Below, piece after piece: positions 25,842 to 37,791 of a DNA stretch of 64,000 nucleotides. The translations under genes were made by a program, and so were the position numbers. The DNA comes from Stropharia rugosoannulata (Eukaryota > Basidiomycota > Agaricomycetes > Agaricales > Strophariaceae). Location of the stretch: contig JANCIK010000001.1 of NCBI GenBank assembly GCA_028532985.1, forward strand, positions 1,922,001 to 1,986,000, written 5' to 3'. Positions within the stretch are counted from its first letter, which is position 1. Each line of letters starts with the position of its first letter. Under the pieces are notes generated by a model. That model did not search any database and was not told where the DNA came from. It saw only the letters and a program-made list of their open reading frames with translations.

Positions 25842-26809
25842 ATGCATACCGCAACCTTTCTTGCTTTTGCGGCTCTGACTGGTTCTGTCGCCGCACAATC
25901 GTTCGTTCTTTCATTGTTATGCACCTTTTCATTAATACTTAAGTAATTCGTTTCCAGGCTCTCCTCTGAATGTACCGGCGCCCTCGCCACAGTCGCCAGC
26001 AACCCTGATGCAGCGGCCTGCCTGAGTCCGGGCTCTCTCATTACTCTCGCTAGCGGAGGGTCTTCGAGTTCAGTGGTTCCAGCCATCAATTCGTGGTTGA
26101 GCAGCCTTTGTTCTGCGCCTGCTTGCAGCAATGCTACCATATCCTCAGTCGTTCAGAATGTTACCAGTGGTTGTGCTTCTGACCTGTCAACCCTGGGTAT
26201 CTCCTCGCAGACCGCCGCTAGCGTGACTCCCCTCATTCTACAGTATTACCCAAGTGTTCGTCAGCTTGTTTGCCTCAAGGAGTAAGTTCGGTTTCTCAAG
26301 CATTCATAAATTACCTTGACTGAATGCGGCTGTGACAGTGGAAACACGAACTGCATCACCGAGATTCTGAACGGAATTCAAAGTTCTGTTGGCACACTCA
26401 CCGTCAACAACATCCTACAAATCATAAACAACCCTCCGTCTACCATACCTAGCAATGTTACTTGCTCGAACTGTTCTAAGGCTGCTTTTAACATCGTTAA
26501 TAACGCAATTCCTGGAATTGTTACGGATGCTATCCCTTCACTCAATACCCAATGTGGCTCGTCTTTCACGAGTAAGTATTCTTTTAATCAAGGGTGCAAT
26601 AGCAACGCTGACGAACTATTTCTATAGACGGGAGCAGCCCATCTAACATTATTGAGAGCGCAACTACATCCACAGCCGTCGCTCCGGGGAGCAGTAACAC
26701 GCACAGCTCTGCTTCCAGCCTCATGCATCTCGGAGGTGATGCTTCCTTGTCTGGCTTAGGTGCCTCTGTCACAGTTTTGCTTTCTACAATCTTTGCTTTA
26801 TTGGCCTAA
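25842..26809 (+). CDS. Secreted, probably GPI-anchored cysteine protein (copy 1)
   Basis: Function unknown. Exons 25842-25900, 25958-26281, 26339-26571 and 26628-26809 give 265 residues. A signal peptide (MHTATFLAFAALTGSVAAQ) is followed by a ~190-residue domain with evenly spaced cysteines (SSECTGALA, AAACLS, LCSAPACSNATI, VTSGCASDL, LVCLKD, NTNCITEI, VTCSNCSKAAFNI, LNTQCGSSF), then a Ser/Thr-rich linker and a hydrophobic C-terminus (VTVLLSTIFALLA) as in GPI-anchored wall proteins. Several N-x-S/T sites are present. The next gene is a tandem paralogue with the same intron positions and phases (2, 2, 1). The fold resembles uncharacterised fungal secreted families; a wall or hyphal-surface role is inferred from topology only. 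Confidence 0.85.
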
Positions 26810-27373
26810 GCCAACTTAAACAACCATACCAACACGAGTATAGGATAGTTGCTATACCTACTGCGTATCTTACACATATATACTTACCTGTGGATTGACA
26901 TTCAATGAGTATCATTCATGGACTTTATTCTCAAGGAGTTCTGATAATTTACTATGAGACTGTTTGATGACATTGCATATAGATAATAGTCCGTGAATTA
27001 CTCGGATAACCTGATTCACCTCCAACATGTATATCCCGATAATATTTATGTTTGAAGTAAAAAGTGTACCACCATCAGTGAACGGTAGGTATGGATCCTC
27101 GACGCTCGTAGCTCCATAATTTATTTAACGTGACGCCATTCGGACAAAAGGCTCCGTTTTTGGCTAATATGACAAACAATAATCGCAGTCAATGACACCG
27201 CTTTTTTACTCTTGGTATCACCAGCAGGCCATATAATCCCGTTAAGCGCCAAGCAGCGGTCAAACCTTCCCTTTCTTCCCATTCCTTTCTACCTATTGGA
27301 GCAGGCCTCGTGTAGATATAAATTGACCTCTATTCTCTTTTTGACTGTCCTCCAAGGCTACATTTCTTTGACG
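26810..27373. other. Spacer between tandem secreted-protein genes
   Basis: 564 bases holding the 3' UTR of copy 1 and the promoter of copy 2. A C/T-rich stretch at 27261-27300 and TATA-like AGATATAAATTG at 27314 fit promoter and leader of copy 2. Nothing else is seen. Confidence 0.5.
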
Positions 27374-28366
27374 ATGCTGCACAAATATTCGAAGGTAACT
27401 GTGGTTGCTGCGCTCGCTGCCACTGTGTCGGCCCAGAATAGGTATGTGCCGGACTTCGACAGCATGATCACCAATTGACGTAAACTGTAGTTCCTTGCTA
27501 GATGGAGTATCATCCACTTGTAAAGCTACTTTGAAAGGATTGTTAGTGTCTCCCGACGCACAGTGCCTAAACACTGCGGCGTTCATCTCCGTCGCCGCTT
27601 CAAGCAACGTAGACCTTCCAGCCATTGCTAATTCCTGGCTCACTGGCCTGTGCTCGTCTGGGACATGCTCGTCGGACAACCTTGCAGCTATTGTAAAGAA
27701 CGTGACAACCGATTGCGCCGAGGATATCCAGACTCTCTTTGGCATTGCTATCCCAGATATCGATTCCGCAGTTTCTCTGGCCCAAGCCCAAGTGGCTTTT
27801 TATTATCCTTCCGTACGCCAAATCGCTTGTTTGAAGGAGTAAGCTCAGGGCTTCATTATACTTTGTATCAAGTCGTATTAAACCGCATCAATTTTAGCAC
27901 TACTGCCAACACCTTGTGTGTTCCCCAGACCATCACCAGTATCCAAAGTATTACTGGACCTCTCGGCGTTGACGACCTGATTGTGGACAACTTCATTGCG
28001 GTATCCAACAAGCTCATCAACTCTGATTACGCCAATCTCGCTTGTACAAGCTGCAGCAAGCAGGCGTATAATATCGCAGCGAAGGTTGTCGATCCCACTC
28101 TCTTGGGGACGGTCAACGGTCCAATCACTGCAACCTGCGGCGCATCTTTCATTGGTAAGCCATTTGAAGTTTGCGATTGCATACATCCCAGAAGCTGATG
28201 GTTGTCTGGACTAGACGGACAGAATGTGACGACCGTTGCCCAAACGGCTGCCTCGGGTCAATTCAGCGTCAAGACGAACACTAGCGGTAGCCAGAATACC
28301 AAGCACCTCACACTTATCGGCACAGCCTTCGTTGTTGCTTCTTCGGTGCTCGCGCTCCTCGTGTAA
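27374..28366 (+). CDS. Secreted, probably GPI-anchored cysteine protein (copy 2)
   Basis: Function unknown; tandem paralogue of the gene at 25842. Exons 27374-27441, 27491-27838, 27898-28154 and 28215-28366 give 274 residues. The order is the same: signal peptide (MLHKYSKVTVVAALAATVSAQ), cysteine domain (SSTCKATLKGL, AQCLNTAAF, LCSSGTCSSDNLA, VTTDCAEDI, FYYPSVRQIACLKD, NTLCVPQTI, LACTSCSKQAYNI, ATCGASF), Ser/Thr linker and hydrophobic tail (LTLIGTAFVVASSVLALLV). The block YYPSVRQ(L/I)xCLKD is shared exactly with copy 1, and all three introns fall at the same places in the protein. Overall identity is only moderate, so the duplication is not recent and the pair may have diverged in role. Confidence 0.85.
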
Positions 28367-28594
28367 GGCTATCGTAGACGATGGCCCCCCGAAAGTCTGT
28401 ATTTATTTAAACGTTGATTGGCCATAACGAGGAATGTCCGAGTGTACACACGCTAGGACAGAATTGGACTTTAATTAGAGGATCCTCTTGTGTATTCATA
28501 CTTACTACTTACATCCAATCATTCCCCACCATGTCGCCATAGAAAGTCAGGGTTGGCGACGACTGACAAGCCAAATTCAGCCAATATTTAAATA
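28367..28594. other. Spacer before the MITE
   Basis: 228 bases, AT-rich 3' flank of the secreted-protein gene. No coding potential or recognisable site. Confidence 0.5.
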
Positions 28595-29212
28595 CAGTCG
28601 ACTCCCTCATAACCCATACCCATCGGGAGTCACCCTAGGTTATGGGTTTTGAGGGGTTATGGGTTGCGACAGATGTCATAAAAATAGATTCAATATTTTT
28701 TCGTCCGCCAACGTTGAATATCTCTTTGAAAAGCGCCCCTAAACTCTATAGTTCAAGTTGGCTATCAGAGTGTACATCTGGTATAGATATGAGAGTGATT
28801 TAACAATGCTTATTGACTACATTACTGTCCAACCGCTGCCAACCGTATGACTGTCGGACAATAAAACGGAGTTTGATTTCTTTGTACACGCACAAAGAAC
28901 GGTTCGGGCTAGGTTTGGGTCCATGCTTTAGGGCACTAATAGATTTTAGAGGAAGTATTAGTGATAAAATTGGAAACTTTTAAAGTTTTTGAGCAAGCGG
29001 ATCATTGATTTGGTCGGGTTGGCCTCATTTTCCTCAAAATTTCCCAGTAGCAAAACCCATACATGACTGCCAAACCCTATGGGTTATGGGTTACTGCGGA
29101 CCTATGGGTTATGGGTTGCAAATCCCCGCAAACCAACTCGGTCGACAGAAATTTCTATGGGTTATATGGGGTTATGGGTTATGTGAGGTATGGGTTATGA
29201 GGGAGTCGACTG
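28595..29212. mobile_element. Pogo/Tigger-like MITE with subterminal repeats
   Basis: A 618-bp non-coding element bounded by perfect 26-bp terminal inverted repeats (28595-28620 and 29187-29212, outer ends CAGTCGACTCCC) and flanked on both sides by TA (28593-28594, 29213-29214). TA target duplication and CAGT ends fit the pogo/Fot1 branch of Tc1/mariner. Many copies of GGGTTATGGGTT-type words lie inside near both ends (for example 28639-28670 and 29074-29200), probably transposase binding sites. No transposase fragment is visible, so it must be mobilised in trans. It ends about 207 bases before the start codon of the gelsolin-repeat gene and therefore sits in that promoter. Confidence 0.92.
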
Positions 29213-29418
29213 TACTTCAAAAGGTTGTTCAAAGGTGGCTCGGACAAGGCTCGGAGAGTTGGACTTTATTTGGTACCCTCAATATGTCACGTGTATGTGT
29301 CCTAGATTGGCTCCTTGCAGCTCCCTGTCCCGCTTCCCTCAACTTGGGTTGCTTCTGGGTTGCATGCAAGCCGGAACCAGCTTCTTGTCATCTTTTCTCC
29401 CTCTATTCCTTTTCTCAG

Positions 29419-32400
29419 ATGGATACATCTATGCAGGCCTCGTCGAGGCGGTCCTATGATATACCAAAACCAGAGACAGGGCTTGCCGAATGGACTAGTA
29501 AGATCAAGGCTCTTCAACGAGAGGTAGACGCGGACGAGGAGGCGGAACAGAAACGTCTCGAAGAGGAGATTTCTGCAGCACGCCAGGCTCGCCTTCGGCG
29601 GAGTCGGGGAGCAGGGAGTCGCGGGGATAGCTTGGATATTTGTAAGTTATCGATCTCTATCTCCCAAGGTTATGAAATTCTAATGCAGGCTTGTCTCGCC
29701 GGTATGTAGCCAATAACAGAGAATTACCGGATCCTGGTCGCTTCGATGATACTTCCTCTGTCGATACTCTGAAGTCCGTTGCAGAACGTGCAAAAGATCA
29801 AGATACTGCCCTTCGTAAGCTAATGGCCAGGAATGACGTCTATAACCCTGACAAGATTGCATCGTCGACCTCGTCCCGTGGGCCGGCAATTGACACTTCG
29901 TCTCTGGCATCTTTCATCGGTGGCCGTGCCAATGGCCCGCGCCTCAATAGGCATGCACCACAGCAAGACGCTCATGATCCAACACAGTTCATTCAACCAG
30001 ACCTTAGTGCACCACATCCTGTGTTCGGCAAAGGCGGTATTGCTATGCCAGGGTTAGCTTCCAAGAAGGAAAATAGACCGGGGTATAATCTGGCTGGATC
30101 TGAGCTATCGGAAAGATATCAACCTTCATTCGTAAAGGACTCTGTATTGAAATCATCGTCTGGATTTGATACGGTAGTTCCTGATTCGCGCAACGACGAA
30201 AACTTCGACGAACGGAAGCGCTCGTTTACATTGGGAGACAGGTCTAATTCACATTCTCATGAATTGAAAGAAGTACCCAAGACTGCCCCCAAGGTTGAAC
30301 CGCCTAGTGGTATAGGATCTAGTGTACGCGGACAACCTTTCCAAATGTCGCGAGACAGCTATCCTACAGGTCACAAAACAAGCTCCGTTCCCGTTCCTGA
30401 ATCTACTCGCCCATCTGCAACATATGCTTCTAAACCTTTGCCTTCTTATCTTGGAACTACTTATACCGCTAAACCTATACCCGCTTCCAGTCCCTCGCCC
30501 ACTGGGGGATCTTCAATTTCCAAATCACAGACTTCTCTCCAGCGCCTGATGGAAACGAACAATGTACACAATCCTGATAAATTGGAACCTCGAAAGACCA
30601 TTGCGGAACGAGCACAGTCCGTATCGTTAGCTGGTTTTATTGGCGGAAAGGCCGGGGGTCCTCGATTAAATAAGCCAGCGCCACAGCCCGATGCACATGA
30701 TCCTACACAATTCATCCAACCAGATACCAGTGCTCCGCATCCTGTTTTCGGGAAGGGTGGAGTTGCTATGCCGGGCCTGGCCACGCGTAAGGTGTCAGAG
30801 TTTGGTTCAGTGGCAGATAACAGTGAACGGTACCGCCCGTCAACAAAGGCAGTATGGCCTCCTGTAAAGACACCCTATGCCGAAAAATCTCCCGCGAATC
30901 GACCCAGCTCTCCGCAGAAAGCAAAGAGCCGTGAAAGGACAGTAAGCACGCCTGGATCACGTCCTAACTTTCCTACCAGTGCTGCTCGGTCGTCAGATGG
31001 CCGGGTTAGCTCGAATATATCATCATACGAAATTGGACGCCTATCACCGTCTAAAGGGACAAGGTCTAACACACCGGGCAGAGATCGTACGCTCTCCACC
31101 CCTTCAAGCCAACCCGTAACTCCCGTCCCTGGCTTAGCGCGGCCCATTCAACCTATACCTAAATCAGCTGCTGTATCTCCACTGCTATCCTCTACCGTTC
31201 CTTCGCCGGCATTTCAAAAGCCTGCTGCATCCAAGGACCTTACGCCTAGTATAAGTAGGTTACAAGGCCGCGGATTTGTACAAAGTATGGTGAAAGTTAG
31301 CTCGCAGTTAGACTCAACACCTGCAACACCACCACCCCCAACCGATAAACCTCGACCTGTCAGTGCATCAGGCAGAAAGAGCTCCGTTTTGGATCGCTGG
31401 CAACCTCATGCACAACAGTCCCCTTCTCCTACTAAATCCTACACGCCTATACGACGGTCAGCGACGCAGGAGCCGATAACGCTTACCAGTGATAATCAAT
31501 CCACGATATCTATCGCTGACAATACCACATTGTCACATTCTCTTAAATCTGCGGCCTCCTTGCCTTCTCTAGCTAAAAGTGCAGGCGACAGTTCCAATAG
31601 AGAAATGAATGAGCAATCTACTTCTACGCCTGAACCTTATCGATCAAGGACTCCAGGCCTTGGCTCTGCTACTACGATGGTCCTTATCAAACCTAGTAAA
31701 TCCGCGACCGATCTAACGCAATTGGCCCACGTCGATGAACTGGGAGTCAAACATGACTCGCTGGCCACTCCATCTACCAAGAAGCCACTGATTCATGTGC
31801 GTTAATCTTGGTAATGTTCCACCTGGGACCCTACTCACATTGGACCTTATGTTTTGTAATTCTTCACAATCAATTCATTGATGTACATTGAACCCTGTGC
31901 GTGATAGCCTACCAAAGAGAGACCTCGCAAGCCTAAGAGAACTGTTGGCTCTCATGATCATGACGAATACTCTTCTCGAGGTCAGATGAAGCCCGATGCA
32001 GAGAAGCTGGTTACCACTAAAAAGATATTTGACATGGCTGTTAACGTGAGTTCGAATTCGCAAACGCCAGTGGGAGCGGGAAACCTGCCAGTCATGACAC
32101 CTAATAAAGAACAATCGGTACCGCAAAACGTTCGTTGAGGCTGTTCATTCCTCGTTTTGTTTTCTGATATATCACTTCTTTATACTTACAGATTGCAACT
32201 TCTGAAAACAAAGCAGATGACCATAAGCACGTAAGTAACATATTTTAAAGTCGTAGCATGTATAGTATCCTGATTAGTGCGTTTGTAACAGCATGAGCAA
32301 CACACAGCCATCTTTGTCCCGCGACCTGAACCTGTTGAACCTGTTGATGGAAAACACTCACTGAAAGCTCCGGAGAACGTCGAGGCTCCCATTATGAACC

Positions 32401-34384
32401 CTAGATCACAGCCTACATCTCCGGTGCCTTCCTCTTTCAATAAACGCGGGCGCACTTCAAGTACTGGCAATCGGCCTACGGTCATGGAAGTTGCGCGAGC
32501 ACTCATAGACCAAGAGGGGCTATGTCCTGCTCCTACGGATATTACTGATAAAGATACTTCTTCAGTTCAAGTGAAGGTAGATAAACCGACAAGCTCAGTA
32601 CTTCATGTGGAGAAACGAAGATCAACGTACGAAAAGTACTCATCGTTCGCATTACCTGCCTTAAAAGAAGAAGCAACTCCGAACCAAACACCCGTCGGAA
32701 CAGTCAACTCTCGTAATGGCGACGTCAAACAGGACTGTTTGAATGATATAGCCATCTTAACCGTGCCAGTTGACAACAAAGTTAATCAGAACGAGGTTCG
32801 GATTTCTGAGACCAATAATGCTCTCCTTGACTCGGATGAAGAAGCTCTTACAACTGCTGAAGTGGCTAACATTCTCAAATCAGCTGATAAGTCATCAATG
32901 GGCACATCGGACTCATTAACAATATCTGTTGATATTCTTGCGCTCATCGAGACAACAGCGAGCCCCGTACTTGGTCCACCTAACGTGTTTTATGAAAGTG
33001 AATTACTCGTCGTTGTTCATCGGACAAAATCAAAGTCCAATGGCTTAGCCACAATGTCTATATGGTGCTGGCTAGGTCGCAAAAGCATTCTCGGGGACAG
33101 GGAGGAAAAGAAACTGAACGATTTAGCTAAGCGGTATGGGACGTCAGCGGTAGGTTTTCCGCCCTTCAGATGCTTTGGCCTTCTCACTGGTCAGTAGGTT
33201 ATAATTTATCAACTTGCCGAACCCATTGAGTTGATACAGTGTCTTGGTGGTACACTGATTATTCGTCAGGTCTGTTCATTAATCTTGGCTTAATTAATCA
33301 GTTTCTTAACACTATGTTTCAGGGTTCCCGTACTCATTGGAGTCCTGATAACACTACGATGCATGTTGTAAGATCATTGAGGAATGTCTTCACCATCGAC
33401 GAAGTTGATCTGGTGGGTCTGACACCCCTTAAATTCCAACACGATTGCTTAAATGACGTCTAGAATATCAGAAATCTATGCTCGGCTTTCAGTTATTGCC
33501 TAACAGTTTTGGGCTCAATTTACGTATGGCATGGACGAGGTTCTATTGATGATGAAAGAGCGGCAGCAATGGAGTATGCAAAAAGCCTTGCCAATGGTTC
33601 TTCCGATCCCGTGGAGCTTTTGGAGGAAGAAAGCGATAATGACGAAATGTTTTGGTTGATTCTGGGAGAAGATGAATATGCCAAAGCAGATTATTGGAAG
33701 TGGAGGAAGACTGTACGTGATGTAAATCCATCTATATGGAGAGCAGAGCCTGGAAACGCTAAAGGAAAGGTGACTTATTTTTATTATTCCTTTGAATATA
33801 TACCGAGCTAAAAATGCAATAGATCATTCCTATCGATCATATTTCTCTTGAAAAATCTCTTCAAAATTCGGTCTATATCATCAACTGTCTATGGGAGCTA
33901 TTCGTTTTAGTAGGCAAGGACGCGAGGAGTAACCGGCGAGCTATTAAATTTGCATTGACAACAGCAACGGTAAGCTCTGACTACTTGTTCCTACATCATT
34001 ACGTTAATTCCCGCAGAATATATCACATGAGGTCTCCTCGTCGAGGCCATATACCCCTCCTGTTCATGTTCTGATTCTTCCTTCTCGAATACCATTGGAC
34101 CTTCAATTAGGTATACGTGACTTGGACGAAGCGTGGCTGGTGAGTTCGACCAAAAGGACTTGAAATACATTCACCCACCTTCTGCAGAATAACGGAGAGA
34201 TACCTGATCATATGAACCTACTGTCGCGTCTGGACGCAGTATCACATGTATGTTGAGAAGCCGCGTACCTCGTGTCCCTACACTTACCTTAGTTTAGCTT
34301 GCAACTCACACATGGGGGGGACTTGATTTGAAGAATCAAGACATGTTGCCACTTGGTGTGGCGGCTAATACAGACGTATTGTGA
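29419..34384 (+). CDS. Gelsolin-repeat actin regulator with FIGG repeats
   Basis: Large cytoskeletal protein of the fungal DUF4045-plus-gelsolin type, expected to bind actin. Exons 29419-29641, 29689-31796, 31908-32129, 32192-32230, 32292-33149, 33198-33269, 33323-33412, 33464-33769, 33823-33969, 34017-34139, 34188-34247 and 34298-34384 give 1444 residues. A coiled Glu/Lys-rich start (~20-65) is followed by two ~80-residue repeats (~115-200 and ~357-441), each running from a L-RKLM/QRLM..N.V.NPDK motif through FIGG(R/K)A.GPRLN and DAHDPTQFIQPD to APHPVFGKGG(I/V)AMPGLA. A long Ser/Pro-rich disordered region comes next. The C-terminus (~1095-1416) holds gelsolin-like repeats (HVVRSLRNVFTIDEVDL, CLTVLGSIYVWHGRGS, NSVYIINCLWELFVLVGKDA). 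The end is uncertain: an alternative intron at 34376-34429 would give a different three-residue tail ending near 34440. Confidence 0.88.
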
Positions 34385-34823
34385 TTCTACTCTATGTATC
34401 TAAAGACAAGCATTGTATGATTTGTCTAGAGTACAAGGTAGGTTTGTTGCATTTTTCGACTAGGCATGTCTGATCTGGTCATGCTTCTTATAGTGTATTG
34501 TTATTCTTATTTGTATGACTCCGACCTCAGACGCTGCATGTATGACAATATTATTTTTCCACAATACTTACTGAAGTTTGAGGATGGGTTTGGATATTGT
34601 TTATGTCGGAAGATGTCAAGAAGCGGGAGCACTTCCATGAGGTTCGGTTCTTCTTCAACACGGCTACTTATTCGGAACCTTCAGCATTCGGCCCGCTGAA
34701 CAAAAAGAAGCGCGGAGCATCGTTTTTGCCCCTATTATCTAGTGTAGCTGACCCTCTATCTGGAGGTACAATATATGTGCCTACCACATCCTCAGATGTA
34801 GCAACTGCTACGCACTTCCCGCT
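34385..34823. other. Short intergenic region
   Basis: 439 bases between two co-oriented genes. An open stretch of 88 codons at 34612-34875 overlaps the signal peptide of the next gene in another frame and matches nothing known; it is taken as leader sequence of the glucanase gene. Confidence 0.4.
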
Positions 34824-36314
34824 ATGCATCTGCACTTTTCAGGTCGAGGTATTCTCAGCGTTCTCACAATCTTAGCATCAGCTGCACGAAGTCTCACTCC
34901 TCCTCATGATGCAAGTGATATTGCCAATAGTATCTCCTCTCATCCCAGAAGCGATTGTTTTCCTGCCCTTGGATTTAGAATGCCTCAGAACACACCACAA
35001 GACAGCGAACTACAATATTGGTGGTGTGATCCCACTACAGAATACGCATTCGTAGGATTCAGCTACGAAGTGACAGCATGTATGCTCAATATTTACTGCT
35101 TCGACTTCGGATCGTAATTTTGTGTTACAGGTCAAAGCGCAGAACAATTGGTGGATGAATTCAGAGATATTAGATACCACTTCAACTCGCGATATGTACG
35201 ACTCTATGGAGCCTGCGATCGCGAGGGGTTCTAGTAAGTTCATGCATCATACTATGCCAGTTCATTAGAAATTCATTCCTCACCGCATCTCGCAGTGACG
35301 ATATCGTGAACGCTGCATGGATTAATGGCCTCGGTGTCCACGCCCTCATATGGGTAAGTGATGACTTCCTCTCAATTTGAGGGTTCTAATTTCATGAGAT
35401 TTTGCTTGGATTTTGCACATCAGTTTGGGTTCAACGGAGATGACATCTGGATGCAGAGACGTGATACTCTACTTGCAAACCTTCACAGCAATCCCAGAGC
35501 GAAATTTGTGACCCGCGTCCTCCAGTTCGGCTCTGAGCCGCTGTATGACAATGTTCTGCCGCACCAGGAACTGGCGCAACAGGTCTTGCTTGCTAAGGCG
35601 AACTTGTCGAGTCTATCTATTCCTGTTACAGTTTCCGAACTTGCATATGGGTAAACAACACACCTCTCCATATACTTCTGACTTATACCAACTTGTTTAT
35701 ACAGGTACCAGGAGCGCGGTGGAGCACAGGATGTTCTCGACGCCATTGATTCAATCAATATACATATGCTCCCTTTCTTCTCGCAGAATGCTTCTACAGG
35801 TAATAGGCGATGCGAGTTTCATGTATGTAATTTACTAACAGCTGTTTTTCTTCAAGCCAACCAATCCTGGCCGCTTGTTTTGAATGACCTGGACTGGTTT
35901 ATCGCCAATGGTAATGGCAAAAAAATGTATTTCGATGAAGTAGGTTTTCACTCATTTTTCAGTAAAATAATCAAAGAATAACAACTCTAATATCAACTAC
36001 AGAACGGGTGGCCTTCCGTGACGTCCCCTAGCGTGCAGCCTAATAGCCCGTTAGCCGTGTCAGATATACCAAACGAGCAGGTATGTGAACGAAGTTTCCA
36101 AGTTTCCAAGTAAATCATCGTATTTATACCACGTATACTTTCACAGGAGTACTTCAAAGTTCTTGATCAGCACTGTGAATTCCTGAAACAAGTTGTAGGT
36201 GGAGGTGTGGGTTGGTTTGCTCACATTTATAGTGATAATCAGGAGCCCGGTTATGGTATTTACAACAGCACCGGTTTCCTCAAATTCCCGTTCCATCCTC
36301 GTACCTTCTGTTAG
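34824..36314 (+). CDS. GH17-like beta-1,3-glucanase, secreted
   Basis: Predicted cell-wall glucan hydrolase or transglycosidase of the GH17 superfamily as found in basidiomycetes. Exons 34824-35079, 35131-35233, 35296-35353, 35424-35650, 35705-35799, 35857-35939, 36003-36080 and 36147-36314 give 355 residues. A signal peptide (ILSVLTILASAARS) precedes the catalytic barrel: FVGFSYEVTAC, RYVRLYGACD, GVHALIWFGFNGDD, TRVLQFGSEPLYDN (the Glu here is the likely acid/base), VTVSELAYGYQERGG, INIHMLPFFSQ, KKMYFDENGWPS (the Glu is the likely nucleophile) and GGGVGWFAHIYSDNQEPGYG, ending in FPFHPRTFC. Length and motif order are complete. Exact substrate linkage is not shown by sequence; wall remodelling during growth or fruiting is the usual role. 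Confidence 0.92.
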
Positions 36315-36449
36315 AATGACTTTCCATTTAATCATCTCGACGCAAATCTTTGTGCAGTTCGATAATAACAATTACATTATGAGAAGAGATTTTGTACAAT
36401 ACATGGATACCAGAGAGGAATGTTCAATCAAAGTTATACAAAGTTCCCT

Positions 36450-37791
36450 TTAACCATACCATTTGCCACCTAGCTTCGTTTGGGCGGGTGCTCTTGTAGG
36501 TATTACTGATTCCACAATATTAAATACTTCGATAGCCCGCTGGAGTTTGCTTAGAGATTGCTTGGTTTACAAAGTTAAGGATGCCATACCTTCCAAGTGG
36601 GCATGTCAATTTCCAAAACCATTTGCCTCTTCTTCAAACCCCCTTCGTAATCTTTATCTGTGGGCTGATCACAAAGGACTCGTATACGCATGAGACACCA
36701 GTGGCTAGGGCAAGAAGATAGAAGTCATCTTACAGATCATGGGTTCGCCTTCTATCGTTTCGAAAGCTGCCTTCCCATCCCGAACCAAAAAAGCCAAGTA
36801 GAAGGCATTTTCTACTGATTGCGCAAAGTTTTGTGGATTGATTATAAATTTAAATATATTTATTTGCCCCACTTGCTCTAGAATCGCCTCAAGCTAACGT
36901 GATGATTAGCGCGCTGCGGACAAGTCTGCTTGACTTGTTACATACTATGGCAACGTTCTTCGTCGTCTCATTTTCGGACCGTTTAATGTCTTCCTCCTTT
37001 AATTCTTGAGGCTTTCGTTCGTCTTCCTTGTTCTTTTCCAGCTTAGACCGCTTTGTTACTGTCCGTTTTTTCTGCTCTATTGACAGAGGTCCTAGCCTGT
37101 GCAGCGTCATGAGCAAAGAACAAGCAACATAAGGGTATTACCAACATAAAACCTAATGCTGGGACACGCCGGCTTTTTGCCAACGCCTTGCGACCTATTC
37201 TATCCCAGTTTAAGCTGGAAACGTCTTGAACTTCGTCTGCTTCTGAATCATCCTCAGGAAGCGCATCCTCAATATTCCTTTGTCCGCCCATAAAACGTAG
37301 AAGCTTCGTGACGAAATCGTCGACGTCGAACGCGCCCGACCCCGATTTCATTGCTCGTGCCTTTTGAGCGCCCAGATTTGACGCCATTAGCAGTAGGTGT
37401 GAATCAAGTGTGGCTTCTTGGGGCCCCTTGACTGCATGATCCAGTTTGAGCAAAAGAAGGCTGTAATATAAAGAACGCATGCACCTTTCTCAAACAGCTT
37501 GTTAGCTTTCTGTACCTGAGAAAGCAGGTCTGCAGTAGCGAAATCATTGGGGTTACCGCGATGTTCTGTGGAGAATGTTACTAATGATAAACGGTATTAT
37601 AAGGGACTGACTTGCCTTCTATCTTCTTAGCTAGAGAACGGTAGTTCTGGCGGACATTGCGTTTCTCTTCCGGATCCTGATCAGGGTCGAAGACCAAGTC
37701 TATGCAGCACAGTTTGACTCATGAGCACCGATTGTCACTACAAAGTCAAAGCATTGGCACCATCAGAATCATTCATTTCATAGTCCGACAT
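36450..37791 (-). CDS. NSE4: Nse4, kleisin subunit of the SMC5/6 complex
   Basis: Nse4 bridges the SMC5 and SMC6 heads with Nse1 and Nse3 and is needed for recombinational repair and replication-fork stability. Minus-strand exons: 37791-37761, 37699-37616, 37565-37485, 37431-37146, 37096-36946, 36893-36734, 36678-36590 and 36539-36450, 323 residues. Diagnostic blocks: NVRQNYRSLAKKIEEHR, VQKANKLFEKVKGPQEATLD, the N-terminal helical kleisin motif ASNLGAQKARAMKSGSGAFD followed by FVTKLLRFMGG, then GFMLGPLSIEQKKR, KPQELKEEDIKRSENETTKN and the C-terminal winged-helix FKFIINPQNFAQSVENAFYL. Intron 2 uses a GC donor (GCAAGT, 37615 downward); the nearby GT would hit a stop. The final exon is 136 bases tail-to-tail from the glucanase gene. 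At 323 residues it is similar in length to fission yeast Nse4. Confidence 0.94.

Noticed and set aside
29074..29200. GGGTTATGGGTT repeats resembling telomeric TTAGGG
   Set aside because: The unit is not the fungal telomere repeat, and the words lie inside a bounded element with terminal inverted repeats and TA duplication.
34597..34875. 92-codon frame upstream of and overlapping the glucanase start
   Set aside because: It overlaps the signal peptide of the GH17-like gene in another frame and continues neither the gelsolin protein nor any known domain.
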